Assembly (NCBI GenBank): GCA_046262355.1
Contig: JBHEMX010000057.1
Coordinates: 1 to 44,424, forward strand
Source: DATADD01 sp046262355
Lineage (GTDB): Bacteria; Actinomycetota; CADDZG01; WHSQ01
Length of the DNA: 44,424 nucleotides
Direction: 5' to 3'
Positions 31,464-40,044 of this stretch are shown here, one piece after another. The first letter of the stretch is position 1; each line of letters starts with the position of its first letter. The translations under genes and the position numbers were made by a program. Below the pieces are notes generated by a model. It was given only the letters and a program-made list of their open reading frames with translations, ran no database searches and was not told where the DNA came from.

Positions 31464-32837
31464 GTGGTTGGAGGAGGCATAGCCGGGCTCGTCGCGGCGC
31501 GCGCGCTGGCGGACACTACCCGCGTCGTCTTGTTCGAGGCCGAGGCACGCCTCGGCGGCAAGATCCTCACGACCGAGCTCGAGGGGGGCGTCACCGAGGC
31601 CGGCCCCGACTCCTTTCTTACGCGCGATCCCCACGCCGTCCGGCTCTGTGAGGAGCTCGGGCTCGCCACGGAGCTCGTCGCGCCGGCCGCGTTCGGGGCG
31701 CACATCTGGATCGGGGACCGCCTCCACCCGCTGCCGTCGGGCTCGGTCCTCGGCGTGCCCGCGTCGCCTGCTGCGGTCATGAGGTCGGGCATCCTCTCGG
31801 CGAGCGGAGCGGCGCGCGCCCTCGTCGACCTCGTCCTTCCCGGGCCGCTCACGGGCCCGGACGTGTCGGTCGGCTCGCTCGTGCGACGGCGCTTCGGCGC
31901 CGAGGTCCTCGAGCGCCTCGTCGACCCGATCCTCGCCGGCACGAGAGCGGGCAGCGCCGACGACATGAGCCTCGCAGCCGCGGCGCCGCCTATCGACGCG
32001 GTCGCGCGCAGACACCGAAGCGTCCTGCTCGGCCTTATGCACGAGGCGCGAACGGGCCACGCGGGACCGCCGCAGTTCCTCGGCCTGAGGGGCGGGATGC
32101 AGCGCCTCATCGAGCGCCTGCGAGCGAACCTCTTGGGTCGCGTGGAGCTTCGTTGCGGAATCCCGGTGACACGCGTGGCGCAACAACAAGAGGGCTACGT
32201 CGTCGAGACGCGCGAGGGCCCTGTGGCTGTGAGCGGCGTGGTGCTCGCGGCGCCGGCGCGCGAGACTGCAGAGCTGCTCGAAAAGCTCAGCCCGCGTGCC
32301 GCCGACGAGCTGCGGACGATCGAGTACGCGTCGATCGCGCTCGTGAACCTCGTCTATCCGCCCGGCGCGGGGATGCTGCCGGCAAGCGGCAGCGGCATCC
32401 TCGTGCCGAGCACAGAGGGACGCACGCTCGCCGGCTGCACGTGGACGTCGCGCAAGTGGCCGCATCTCGCTCCTGCGGACGGAGGGCTCTCGTTCAGGTG
32501 CTTCGTCGGGCGCGCCGGGGACGACCCCGCTCTGAGCCTCTCCAACGACGAGCTCGCGCGGCGCGCCGAGGAGGAGGTGCGCGCCGCTCTGGGTTGGTCT
32601 GCGGCCGCCCGGACCAGCAGCGTGATCCGATGGCCACGGGCGATCCCGCAGTACGCGGTAGGTCACAACGAGCGCATGGACCGAGTGGAGGCGGCGCTGT
32701 CGGCATGTCCCGGCGTGGCGCTGGCTGGCGCCGGCTACCGCGGCTCGGGCCTGCCCGATTGCATCCGCCAGGGCGAGGAGGCGGCGCAGCGCGTCCTCGC
32801 CGGGATCACAGCCGGTGTTGCGGACGTCGGGCGATAG
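31464..32837 (+). CDS. hemY: Coproporphyrinogen/protoporphyrinogen oxidase
   Basis: The FAD enzyme HemY/CgoX oxidises coproporphyrinogen III to coproporphyrin III. The dinucleotide-binding motif is VVGGGIAGLVAARAL, followed by EAEARLGGKILTTELEG and ending with VALAGAGYRGSGLPDCIRQG, all family signatures. The annotated GTG start gives MVGGGIAG and cuts into the first beta strand; the three preceding codons read Ile-Ala-Val (ATC GCC GTG) and complete it. No ATG, GTG or TTG lies further upstream in frame back to the stop at 31302. Start is therefore uncertain: AUC at 31458, or a frame change from ATG 31301. The hemQ gene follows after 33 nt. Confidence 0.93.
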   Translation: MVGGGIAGLVAARALADTTRVVLFEAEARLGGKILTTELEGGVTEAGPDSFLTRDPHAVRLCEELGLATELVAPAAFGAHIWIGDRLHPLPSGSVLGVPASPAAVMRSGILSASGAARALVDLVLPGPLTGPDVSVGSLVRRRFGAEVLERLVDPILAGTRAGSADDMSLAAAAPPIDAVARRHRSVLLGLMHEARTGHAGPPQFLGLRGGMQRLIERLRANLLGRVELRCGIPVTRVAQQQEGYVVETREGPVAVSGVVLAAPARETAELLEKLSPRAADELRTIEYASIALVNLVYPPGAGMLPASGSGILVPSTEGRTLAGCTWTSRKWPHLAPADGGLSFRCFVGRAGDDPALSLSNDELARRAEEEVRAALGWSAAARTSSVIRWPRAIPQYAVGHNERMDRVEAALSACPGVALAGAGYRGSGLPDCIRQGEEAAQRVLAGITAGVADVGR

Positions 32838-32870
32838 GCTCAAGCCCGGGGGATAGGAAGGGGTCAAGCG

Positions 32871-33539
32871 ATGGCTGATGAGCTCGTGTTCACGAGCTAC
32901 TCGGTGTTCAGGGCTCTCCCGGAGCGTTTCGACGCGGCAGAGCGCGACGTCGTCGCCAAAGAGGCCAACGGGGTGCTCGAGGCCCACGCCGGGCGGGTGC
33001 AGACGCGCGGCGTGTACTCGACCGTCGGTTTCCGGGCCGACGCCGACATCATGTTCTGGTGGGTGGCGTCGTCGCCGGACGACCTCCAGGCTCTGCATGC
33101 CGACCTGCGGCGCACCCAGCTCGGGCGCGCCCTCGAGCAACGCGAGATCTTCATGGGCCTCGTGCGCCCGGCCGAGTTCACCAAGGACCACCAGCCCGCC
33201 TTCGTACAGGGCAAACCGCCGGAGAAGTACCTGTGCGTGTACCCATTCGTGCGCACGCCCGAGTGGTACCTGCTCGAGCCCGCCGAGCGTGGCTCACTTC
33301 TGCACGCGCACGGGGAGGCGGGGCGGCGCTACCCGGACGTGCTCGCCAACACCACGAGCGCCTTCGGCTTGGGGGACTACGAGTGGATCCTCGCGTTCGA
33401 GGCAACCGGGCTCGAACGCATCGTGGAGCTCATCCGTCATCTCAGAGGGACCGAGGCGCGCCTCTACGCGAAACTCGAGGTTCCCTTCTTCACAGGCGTG
33501 CGCAAGGACCTCGCCGAGGCGATCGCCGACCTTCCTTGA
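32871..33539 (+). CDS. hemQ: Coproheme decarboxylase (HemQ/ChdC)
   Basis: This 222-residue chlorite-dismutase-fold protein decarboxylates coproheme to haem b with peroxide. ADIMFWWVASSPDDLQAL, CVYPFVRTPEWYLLEPAER with the catalytic Tyr, and NTTSAFGLGDYEWILAFEAT are typical of actinobacterial HemQ; the His-containing LLHAHGEAGRRYPDV is the expected haem-ligand region. GGATAGGAAGGGG precedes the ATG. With hemE, hemH and hemY it completes the coproporphyrin-dependent branch in one operon. Confidence 0.95.
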   Translation: MADELVFTSYSVFRALPERFDAAERDVVAKEANGVLEAHAGRVQTRGVYSTVGFRADADIMFWWVASSPDDLQALHADLRRTQLGRALEQREIFMGLVRPAEFTKDHQPAFVQGKPPEKYLCVYPFVRTPEWYLLEPAERGSLLHAHGEAGRRYPDVLANTTSAFGLGDYEWILAFEATGLERIVELIRHLRGTEARLYAKLEVPFFTGVRKDLAEAIADLP

Positions 33540-33583
33540 TCGGTTGGGCGGGGGATAGATATCCCATGCCCGGCAAATACTGA

Positions 33584-35236
33584 TCAGGGCAGCGAAGGAA
33601 GCGGGTCCTCGATGGGGTCTTGTAACTCCTCGATGGGGTCTTGTAACTCCTCGATGGTGCTTTCTAGGCCCTCGACCGTATCGTCGACCGTGCCGGTCAC
33701 ATCATCGAGGATGCCCTCGTCGCCGGCGTCCTCAACGGTATCTTCTAGGTTCTCGACCGTATCGTCCACTGTGCCGGTCTCATCGTCACCGTCCGGCGAA
33801 GGGTCGATAACGTCGGACCCGTCGTCTCCGGCGTCGTTGGTCGGCTCGTCGGCGATGCCGTCAGAGCCTCTATCGGAGGATCCAGGCGGATGGCCGTTGC
33901 CGCCGCCAGAACCGTCTTTTTCGGACTCACCTGGGGGCGACCCCACGCCGGCAGAGTTCGGACCTGAAGATTCCTCCGGTGTAGGTTCTTCGGTGTCCGA
34001 ACGGGCCCTTTCGGAACCGACGTATCCCACGTCGCCTGATGAGCTGCTAGAGGCTCGATGTGCTTCGAGGGACGGGTCGTCGTATCTGGGCCGCCGGGAG
34101 GTGGCATCCGACAGCATGGCAATGGGTTGGGCGCCGGCACCGACCTCAAGTCTCGAGACAACGGACCGATTCGGGGGATCGGCGAGTTTAGTTGTCAACG
34201 GCGCCGCCAGTGAAGCGGCGATGCCGACCGTGGCCACCACGTTGGTTGCGCCCGCCATCCCTGCTTGTGCGAGCCACTCTGTTAACCGGCCCAGCAAGCG
34301 CTGAGGAGCGGTAGTGAGCGTGCCCCACCAGACTCGCGAGCTTCGGCCACTATAGTAAGCGAGGAACGCATCGACCGCGGTCTCATCGAGCTGGTGACCG
34401 GCCTCTCTTGTCAAGATCTCAAGAGCTTTCTTGTGTGAGGAGGCGGAACGGTAGGACCGAGTCGAAGTGATCGCATCGAACGTATCGGCTACGGCAATGA
34501 TGCGGGCCCCCAGGGGGATCTCGTCGCCCGCCAAACGGTCAGGATATCCGCGCCCGTCGATACGCTCGTGGTGATGACGTACGAGAGCAGTAAGTTCATC
34601 GTCTCCCGCCGTCGCGACCATCACTGCACCCGCAGCGGCATGCTCCTTGATCGCTGCGAACTCATCGTCAGTTAGTTTTCCAGGCTTGTTCAGCACTTCG
34701 TCCGAGATATGGACCTTGCCGACGTCGTGCACCGCGGCGGCCGTCCAGATCTTGGTGATCTGGGGCTCCGTCAGACGCATCCCCTTAGCGATCATGTGTG
34801 AGTAGTGCGCCACGCGTCCAGTGTGTCCATGGGTGTAGGGATCTCTTGCTTCGAGGGCCGAAGCCAGCTTCTTGAGGATCTCGATCCGGCGAGGTGCATC
34901 CATGCCGGATGCATCGGCGCTGCGGCTGTCGATCAGGTCGAGGATCTCGGCGATGGTCTTCTCGTTACGTAACCTCTTGAGATAGCCCCACAACATCAGG
35001 TCACCGAAGACGATGTCGCGCGACCTCGGCATCCGTGCCCAACTCCACGAGGCGACCATCGCTGTCACTAGGGAGACTGCAGTGCCGAGCCCAATCGAGA
35101 CGACAACAGAATCCACAACGCCCGTATCCTCTAGAAAGTAGATCACGAGGAGCGGACACACCGACACGACTGCCGTGGCAGTCAGGGCGTGAGGTAAAAA
35201 GCGTAGCAAACCCCCGTGAACACCTTCTCTCGTCAT
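33584..35236 (-). CDS. Membrane HD-GYP phosphodiesterase with acidic repeat tail
   Basis: A 550-residue protein. Two N-terminal segments (about 16-34 and 44-66) anchor it; the HD-GYP domain follows with His170-Asp171 (AAAVHDVGKVHI), HHHERIDGRGYPD (221-233) and IAVADTFDAITSTRSYR. HD-GYP enzymes cleave cyclic di-GMP or related cyclic dinucleotides. A third hydrophobic stretch lies at about 325-350, and residues 370-550 are disordered, Ser/Gly/Asp/Glu-rich, ending in repeated TVDDTVE and EELQDPI units encoded by 21-bp DNA repeats (33608-33670). The tail may sit outside or on the cell surface. The substrate is inferred from family. Confidence 0.9.
   Translation of the reverse strand: MTREGVHGGLLRFLPHALTATAVVSVCPLLVIYFLEDTGVVDSVVVSIGLGTAVSLVTAMVASWSWARMPRSRDIVFGDLMLWGYLKRLRNEKTIAEILDLIDSRSADASGMDAPRRIEILKKLASALEARDPYTHGHTGRVAHYSHMIAKGMRLTEPQITKIWTAAAVHDVGKVHISDEVLNKPGKLTDDEFAAIKEHAAAGAVMVATAGDDELTALVRHHHERIDGRGYPDRLAGDEIPLGARIIAVADTFDAITSTRSYRSASSHKKALEILTREAGHQLDETAVDAFLAYYSGRSSRVWWGTLTTAPQRLLGRLTEWLAQAGMAGATNVVATVGIAASLAAPLTTKLADPPNRSVVSRLEVGAGAQPIAMLSDATSRRPRYDDPSLEAHRASSSSSGDVGYVGSERARSDTEEPTPEESSGPNSAGVGSPPGESEKDGSGGGNGHPPGSSDRGSDGIADEPTNDAGDDGSDVIDPSPDGDDETGTVDDTVENLEDTVEDAGDEGILDDVTGTVDDTVEGLESTIEELQDPIEELQDPIEDPLPSLP
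33608..33670 (-). repeat. 21-bp tandem repeats in HD-GYP tail
   Basis: Two identical 21-nt units (33608-33628, 33629-33649) are followed by a diverged third. They encode EELQDPI repeats and can expand or contract without frameshift. Confidence 0.9.
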
Positions 35237-35409
35237 GCTGTCTCCCTCAGGTCATCCAAGTTGCCGCCGGGGCCCGATGCTCCTGCTGCCCTCTATTCGG
35301 CATCTCGGCGGAACGGAAGGATACAACGTGCTTAGGGCTTGCCGTCCATGAGGACAACCTTCCGTGATTGAAGACCTCCACGCATGCGCTCTCGCTTTCG
35401 GGGCGGGGG

Positions 35410-35859
35410 ATGTCCCAACCGAACATCAAGTCGACCTCCACGACTGTCGACTACAAGGGGATGAGGCAGGCATGGGATCTGCTGTGGTGGCAGCGCAAGC
35501 TCGAGGTCGACGAGGTCGATCCGGACGACGGCCGGGCCGTGTTCGCGATGCTCGACTACCTCGAATCCATCGGCGAGCACGTCGACGCCCCCTCCTTCAA
35601 CCCGCTGAGGGGCGGGCATGCGCCGAGGTATCTCAGGGTCGCCTTCGACGAGTGGGTCGCCGACGGCGGGCGCGCCCGCAACGTGCGCGTCCAGGGCCGT
35701 CTCGAGCCGCTGCGGTGGCTGATCGGCCGCCTGTGGAACTGCACCGACCCGCTCCCCGAGGTCGCCCGGCGCGCCCTCGGCCTCACCGAGGAGGCGACCT
35801 ACGCCACGGGAGTGCGGAGGATGCGCCGAGCGGCGACGAGCGACCGGACCTCCGCCTAA
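35410..35859 (+). CDS. Hypothetical protein, 149 aa
   Basis: I start at MSQPNIKSTSTTVDYKGMRQ because GGGGCGGGGG lies directly before the ATG; an upstream ATG (35368) lacks a site. The protein is helical with Trp-rich AWDLLWWQRKLEVDEVD near residue 20 and LRWLIGRLWNCTDPLPEVAR near 110. No membrane segments or known motifs are apparent. It is divergent from the HD-GYP gene across a 173-bp gap that probably holds both promoters. Function unknown. Confidence 0.6.
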   Translation: MSQPNIKSTSTTVDYKGMRQAWDLLWWQRKLEVDEVDPDDGRAVFAMLDYLESIGEHVDAPSFNPLRGGHAPRYLRVAFDEWVADGGRARNVRVQGRLEPLRWLIGRLWNCTDPLPEVARRALGLTEEATYATGVRRMRRAATSDRTSA

Positions 35860-35909
35860 CCGCCTCCACGATCCGCCCGCTTGGTGGCCTTCCTGGGGCC
35901 CTCGCCTGG

Positions 35910-35915
35910 TATAAT
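35910..35915 (+). promoter_or_regulatory. Consensus -10 box upstream of LamG gene
   Basis: TATAAT is a perfect -10 in GC-rich DNA, 58 bp before the ATG at 35974. No good -35 at 16-18 bp is visible; TTGGTG at 35881 is 23 bp away. It is likely to drive the LamG gene. Confidence 0.6.
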
Positions 35916-35973
35916 CTGGGTGAGAGTGGGGAAATCGGTAGGCGTGCGAGGTCGGCGCGCTTAGGGGGTCGGG

Positions 35974-36662
35974 ATGAAACGAGTCGCTTTTGCTCTTTGT
36001 CTACGTGCATGCTCGCAGCGCCGTTGGCGTCTCCGGCGTATGCGGCCACGGCGGCGGAATGGCATATGGAGAGTCTCCCGACCATGGTGGACTCGTCAGG
36101 CAACGGCAACGATGGGACCGCCACTTCCAACGTCACACTGGTCACAGGGGTCAGCGGTCAGGCCTACAACTTCAACCCTGCGACCGGTGAGTCATACGTG
36201 ACGGTGCCGGACTCCGACAGCCTCGACCCGGGGACCCAGGACATCAGCTTCAGCTCGTGGGTGAACTTCCAAGCGATTCCCGACACGGACTACAACGTCG
36301 TGAGAAAGGGCCTCGGCAGGGCCGCGGGCGGCTACTACAAGATGGAGATCAAGAGCAGGCTCGTGAACGACGTTAAGGTCGCCAAGGCCCGCTGTCAGTT
36401 CAAGGACGGCACCAAGACGACCTCCTCGCTGATGGCGAAGCCCACCCTTAGCCTCAACACCTGGTACAAGCTCACCTGCACGAAGACCGCCTCGTCGATC
36501 CAGATCAAGGTCGAGGGCGGAGGGGTCAACAGGACCCAGACCAAGTCCATCAGCCTCGGCAGCATCTCTAACGGCTCGACGTTGACGATCGCCCGCAACG
36601 AGGACGGCGACGACCAGTACGGCGGGTTCATCGACGAGACCACGGTCACGATAGGCGGCTAA
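35974..36662 (+). pseudogene. Secreted LamG-domain protein with frame break in signal peptide
   Basis: The ATG at 35974 has GGGGGTCGGG upstream and reads MKRVAFALC, a signal-peptide start; a shift of frame within about 35990-36008 is needed to reach LSTCMLAAPLASPAYA and then the mature protein. From ATAAEWHMES the frame is open to 36662: a LamG/concanavalin-type beta-sandwich (VDSSGNGNDGTATSNVTLVT, SFSSWVNFQAI, NTWYKLTCTKTASSIQIKVE, GGFIDETTVTI). Such domains bind sugars or surface ligands. The break may be a sequencing error, true decay or switching; a short form from ATG 36008 would lack a signal n-region. Confidence 0.7.
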
Positions 36663-36738
36663 CCCGACCACTTCGGCGCCGGCCGCGCGCCGACGGCTCC
36701 TTCTCGCGACGCCTCGGTAGCGCGACCACGACGGACGG

Positions 36739-37923
36739 TCACGGCTGCAGCACGACCTTAATCGCGCCGTCCTGCTTCTTCTGGAGGATGTCGTAGCCGT
36801 GCGGCGCCTGCTCGAGCGGGAGGTGATGCGTGGCGAGGTCCTCAGTCCCGAGCGGGTCATCGTCCGAGGTGACGAGAGGCAGGATGTCGTCGATCCAGCT
36901 CTTGACGTGAGCCTGACCCATGCGCAGCGTGACGCCCTTGTCGAACATCTGCATCATCGGCATCGGATCGGCGGCGCCTCCGTAGACGCCGATGACCGAA
37001 AGCGTGCCGCTACGGCGCACGGTGTCGATCGCGCTGAACAGGGCCGAGAGTCTGTCGATCCCCGCCTTCTCCGAGACCTTCTGAGCGATCTTGTCCGGTA
37101 GGAGACCGGCGGCCTTCTGCATCGCCTCGGCCACCGGCGCGCCGTGCGCCTCCATGCCCACCGCGTCGATCACGCCGTCGGTGCCGCGCCCGCCGGTGAG
37201 CTCCCTGATCGTCTCGGAGATGTTGTCGTGCTCGCGCCGGTCGAGCACCTCGACGCCGTGGCGGCGCGCCATCTCGAGGCGCTCGGGGACGAGATCGACG
37301 CCGAAGACGCGCCTCGCCCCTCTGTGCAGGGCGATGCGGGCGCTCATCTGGCCGATGGGGCCGAGGCCGAAGACGGCGAGTGTCCCGCCCTGGGGCACGT
37401 CGGCGTACTCGACCGCCTGCCACGCGGTAGGCAACACGTCGGAGAGGTAGACGAAGCGGTCATCCAAGGGGCCCGCCGGGACCTTGATGGGCCCGAAATG
37501 CGCCTGGGGCACCCGGAGGTACTCCGCCTGGCCGCCCGGGACGGCCCCGTAGAGCTTGCTGTAGCCGAACAGCGCGGCGCCCTTGTCCTCCTCGCGCACC
37601 TGGGTCGTTTCGCACTGCGCGAAGAGTTGGCGCTCGCACATGAAGCAGTGGCCGCAGGCGATGTTGAACGGCATCACGACGCGGTCGCCCGCCTTGATGT
37701 GGGTGACGTCGGAGCCGACCTCCTCGACTATCCCCATGGGTTCGTGTCCGATGATGTCGCCCTCGGCCATGTACATCCCCAGGACCTCGTAGAGGTGCAG
37801 GTCAGAGCCGCAGATGGCGGACGAGGTCACGCGCACGATGGCGTCGGTCGGCTCCTTCATGATCGGGTCGGGGACCTCATCGACCCGTACATCGCGCTTG
37901 CCGTGCCAGGTAACTGCCTTCAC
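36739..37923 (-). CDS. Zinc-dependent alcohol/formaldehyde dehydrogenase-like
   Basis: A 394-residue medium-chain dehydrogenase. The catalytic-zinc Cys is in ICGSDLHLYE, GHEPMGIVEEVG holds the His-Glu pair, the structural zinc Cys cluster is ACGHCFMCERQLFAQC, and VFGLGPIGQMSARIALHRGA is the NAD(P)-binding Rossmann loop. Length and the insertion LLPDKIAQKVSEKAG resemble glutathione-independent formaldehyde dehydrogenase relatives, but the substrate cannot be told from sequence. It is monocistronic, with convergent LamG gene downstream and the Nramp operon upstream. Confidence 0.9.
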   Translation of the reverse strand: MKAVTWHGKRDVRVDEVPDPIMKEPTDAIVRVTSSAICGSDLHLYEVLGMYMAEGDIIGHEPMGIVEEVGSDVTHIKAGDRVVMPFNIACGHCFMCERQLFAQCETTQVREEDKGAALFGYSKLYGAVPGGQAEYLRVPQAHFGPIKVPAGPLDDRFVYLSDVLPTAWQAVEYADVPQGGTLAVFGLGPIGQMSARIALHRGARRVFGVDLVPERLEMARRHGVEVLDRREHDNISETIRELTGGRGTDGVIDAVGMEAHGAPVAEAMQKAAGLLPDKIAQKVSEKAGIDRLSALFSAIDTVRRSGTLSVIGVYGGAADPMPMMQMFDKGVTLRMGQAHVKSWIDDILPLVTSDDDPLGTEDLATHHLPLEQAPHGYDILQKKQDGAIKVVLQP

Positions 37924-37969
37924 CGCTCACTCTCCTCCATAGACGAAGCCCTTATCCCTACCCATCAAG

Positions 37970-37993
37970 CGTCACCACCCACATCGGGTGACG
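37970..37993 (-). terminator. Possible terminator of Nramp-like operon
   Basis: CGTCACC and GGTGACG (7 bp) flank 10 nt in the 124-bp gap between the small ORF and the dehydrogenase start. It could also be an operator for the dehydrogenase. No U tract. Confidence 0.4.
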
Positions 37994-38047
37994 GTGCTCG
38001 CGGGCCCGGACCAAGCTGCTCGGACCACACGCATCGCCGTGACAGAG

Positions 38048-38143
38048 TCAGAGGTGCAGCAGGCCCAACATCTGTCCGACGGTCACGAGCACGATCCATA
38101 TCGTCAGCGCCAGCAGGACGCGCAGCCATAGCGCCTTGAGCAT
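38048..38143 (-). CDS. 31-residue single-pass membrane protein
   Basis: The ATG at 38143 lies 2 nt after the Nramp-like stop, in a GAGTGAGC context. The peptide starts MLKALWLRVLLALTIWIVLV and ends TVGQMLGLLHL, one clean membrane helix with basic N-terminus. Its spacing suggests translational coupling and a small subunit or stabiliser of the transporter. Translation is inferred; there is no family match I know. Confidence 0.5.
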   Translation of the reverse strand: MLKALWLRVLLALTIWIVLVTVGQMLGLLHL

Positions 38144-38145
38144 GC

Positions 38146-39621
38146 TCACTCGAAGAGTTGCGCGCCCTGATCGATGATCACGACTATCGAGAAGAAGCCG
38201 AAGAACAGCACCGCCCACGCCATGGCCACGAGCCGGAAGCCCTTGAGCCCGATCGTGCGCGGCAAGACGCCGCGGTTGAGCTGGATCAGCAACGTGGAGT
38301 AAACGAACATGACGAGCCCGTTCAGAGCCGACGCGATAACGAGCAGAACGATAGGTTGATCGACGCCCGCCAGAAGGATGATCGAGCCGAACGCGATCTC
38401 GGCCCACACGACGAGGAGATAGATCCTGCTCTCGGTCCAGGTCTCGTTGTCGCGCAGCCTCCCGACCTTGAGCACGTCGGCCGTGACGCGCCCGACCATG
38501 TCGAGCACGCCGAGGTTGGTCGACAGCAGGATGACTGCGCCGGCGAGCCAGAAGAAGGTGCCGAACCAGCCGCCGACGACGTCCTTCAAGACCTCGCCCT
38601 CGCGCTGGATGAACGTGAAGTCCTCGCCGACGCCTTCTCGACCGAACACCGTCGAATAGGTGAGCAGAGAGAGCAGAACGATCGAGATGGCCCCGATCAC
38701 GCCGAAGGTCCAGAACTGCTCGTGGTTGGCGACTCGCCACCAGCGGTTCCAGCGGGACAGGTTCGCCTCGTCCTGAGGGAAGAAAGACCCGATCGACGGC
38801 GCCGCCTCCTCTTCTCCGGTGAACGGCGACACGATGCGGGGGACGTAGGTGCCCATGCCGAAGCCCTTGTCGCGGATGAGGTTGCTCTGCATGAGGTTGA
38901 GCGATCCTCCTGCACCGGCGAAGGCGAGCGCACCGAGCAGGACGGCGGGCTCTATGCCGCTGGGGATGCGCCCGAAGTTCGAGAAACCGGTGACGAGATC
39001 GCCCCACGCCTGCGCCTCGATCCCGGCAAAGACCGCGATCCCGAGGAACAGCAGGATGATGCCGACGAGCACGAACTGGATCTTTTCGACGGTCTGGTAG
39101 ATGACCGGGGACACCGTGAGCGCGGCGCCGATCGCTATGAGTGCGGCGATCGTGATCGGCACGACGCTGCCCTCGCTCAGCCCGAACGCGAAGGTCGCGC
39201 TCGTCGCCGCCCCGGTGGCCCACCCCGGCCACGCCCACGGGACGACCGTCATGACGATGAAGAGCAGCGCCCACGGCTTCCATAGCCGCGTGAAGCCCGT
39301 CACCGCGGTCTCACCTGTGGCGAGCGTGTAGCGCTCGATCTCCATGTTGATGAAGTACTGCGTGAAGACGCCGACGATCGCGGCCCACATCGCGACGAGG
39401 CCGACCTGGGACGTGATGAAGGGCCACAGGACGTACTCGCCGGAGCCGATCGATGCGGCGAGCAGGATCACTCCCGGCCCCAGCACCTTCTTGAGTGGCA
39501 GCGCCTCGGGCATGTCCCGGTAGGGCACGCCGGGGAGGTTCTTGCTGGGGATCTCGTGCGCGAGGCCGTCCCTTTCGGGCGCGGAGGTCCGAGCGCCCTC
39601 TTCTCCGTGTACCCGAGCCAT
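38146..39621 (-). CDS. Nramp-like membrane carrier lacking DPGN
   Basis: A 491-residue protein with about 11-12 segments in the APC-fold Nramp superfamily. I start at ATG 39621 (AAGGGGGAA upstream); ATG 39639 is an alternative. The first segment reads GPGVILLAASIGSGEYVLWP, so the metal-binding DPGN of true Nramp transporters is absent, and the sixth-segment MPH region reads GGSLNLMQSNLIRDKG. This indicates a divergent carrier that may not move Mn2+/Fe2+. Two polar loops near 270-320 (FTGEEEAAPSIGSFFPQDEA) are unusual. A 31-residue ORF is coupled downstream. Confidence 0.82.
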   Translation of the reverse strand: MARVHGEEGARTSAPERDGLAHEIPSKNLPGVPYRDMPEALPLKKVLGPGVILLAASIGSGEYVLWPFITSQVGLVAMWAAIVGVFTQYFINMEIERYTLATGETAVTGFTRLWKPWALLFIVMTVVPWAWPGWATGAATSATFAFGLSEGSVVPITIAALIAIGAALTVSPVIYQTVEKIQFVLVGIILLFLGIAVFAGIEAQAWGDLVTGFSNFGRIPSGIEPAVLLGALAFAGAGGSLNLMQSNLIRDKGFGMGTYVPRIVSPFTGEEEAAPSIGSFFPQDEANLSRWNRWWRVANHEQFWTFGVIGAISIVLLSLLTYSTVFGREGVGEDFTFIQREGEVLKDVVGGWFGTFFWLAGAVILLSTNLGVLDMVGRVTADVLKVGRLRDNETWTESRIYLLVVWAEIAFGSIILLAGVDQPIVLLVIASALNGLVMFVYSTLLIQLNRGVLPRTIGLKGFRLVAMAWAVLFFGFFSIVVIIDQGAQLFE

Positions 39622-39900
39622 GACTTCCCCCTTTGCCATGGGCCCCGGAGCCCCCCGCTGTCGCCGGTTGACCCCCGGACACACCGCTGACCCTCCCGTC
39701 TAGTCTACATAGGCTCTTTCACGAGCGCACGAGTCCGTCGCGAAGCCGGTGCGACGCGGCGGCCAGGGCGGTCCTCTCCGGCGCTCACGCCCCTCCTCTG
39801 ACGCGTCGCCCATCTCCTGAGGCGGCGCCGCGCGCCGAACGGACGTGGCCCTTCGTCCGAGGTTGAGCAACGGGGCCAAGAGAGGCGAGGGGGCGAGGGG
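39622..39900. other. Intergenic region, divergent Nramp-like/glc promoters
   Basis: I see no gene here. TCTAGTCTACATAGG at 39699-39713 is the most AT-rich stretch and could hold the Nramp promoter on the minus strand. The rest is GC-rich without clear dyads. Confidence 0.4.
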
Positions 39901-39931
39901 TCAAGTGCCGGTCAAGTGCCGGTGCTATCCT
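39901..39931 (+). promoter_or_regulatory. Direct repeat and -10 upstream of glcD
   Basis: TCAAGTGCCGG occurs twice with 11-bp period (39901-39911, 39912-39922), followed by TATCCT at 39926-39931, a fair -10. The repeats cover the -35 region, as expected for an activator site. They lie 113 bp upstream of the glcD start. Confidence 0.55.
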
Positions 39932-40044
39932 GCGCGTTCCGGCAGGCGCCCACTGCGGCAGCGTCTACGGGTTCTCCGGGGGTTGATGAGCTTGCAGGCC
40001 AACGTTCCCGACTTTCTCCCTTCCCTGATGCGGGTGTCGTAGGG

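Noticed and set aside
35364..36662. Single 432-aa ORF joining 35410 region and LamG domain
   Set aside because: The first half is an out-of-frame reading of the 149-aa gene; only the part after about 36008 is protein-like.
38158..39285. 375-aa plus-strand ORF opposite the Nramp-like gene
   Set aside because: It is antisense to a clear membrane protein, with biased Asp/Glu/Arg composition.
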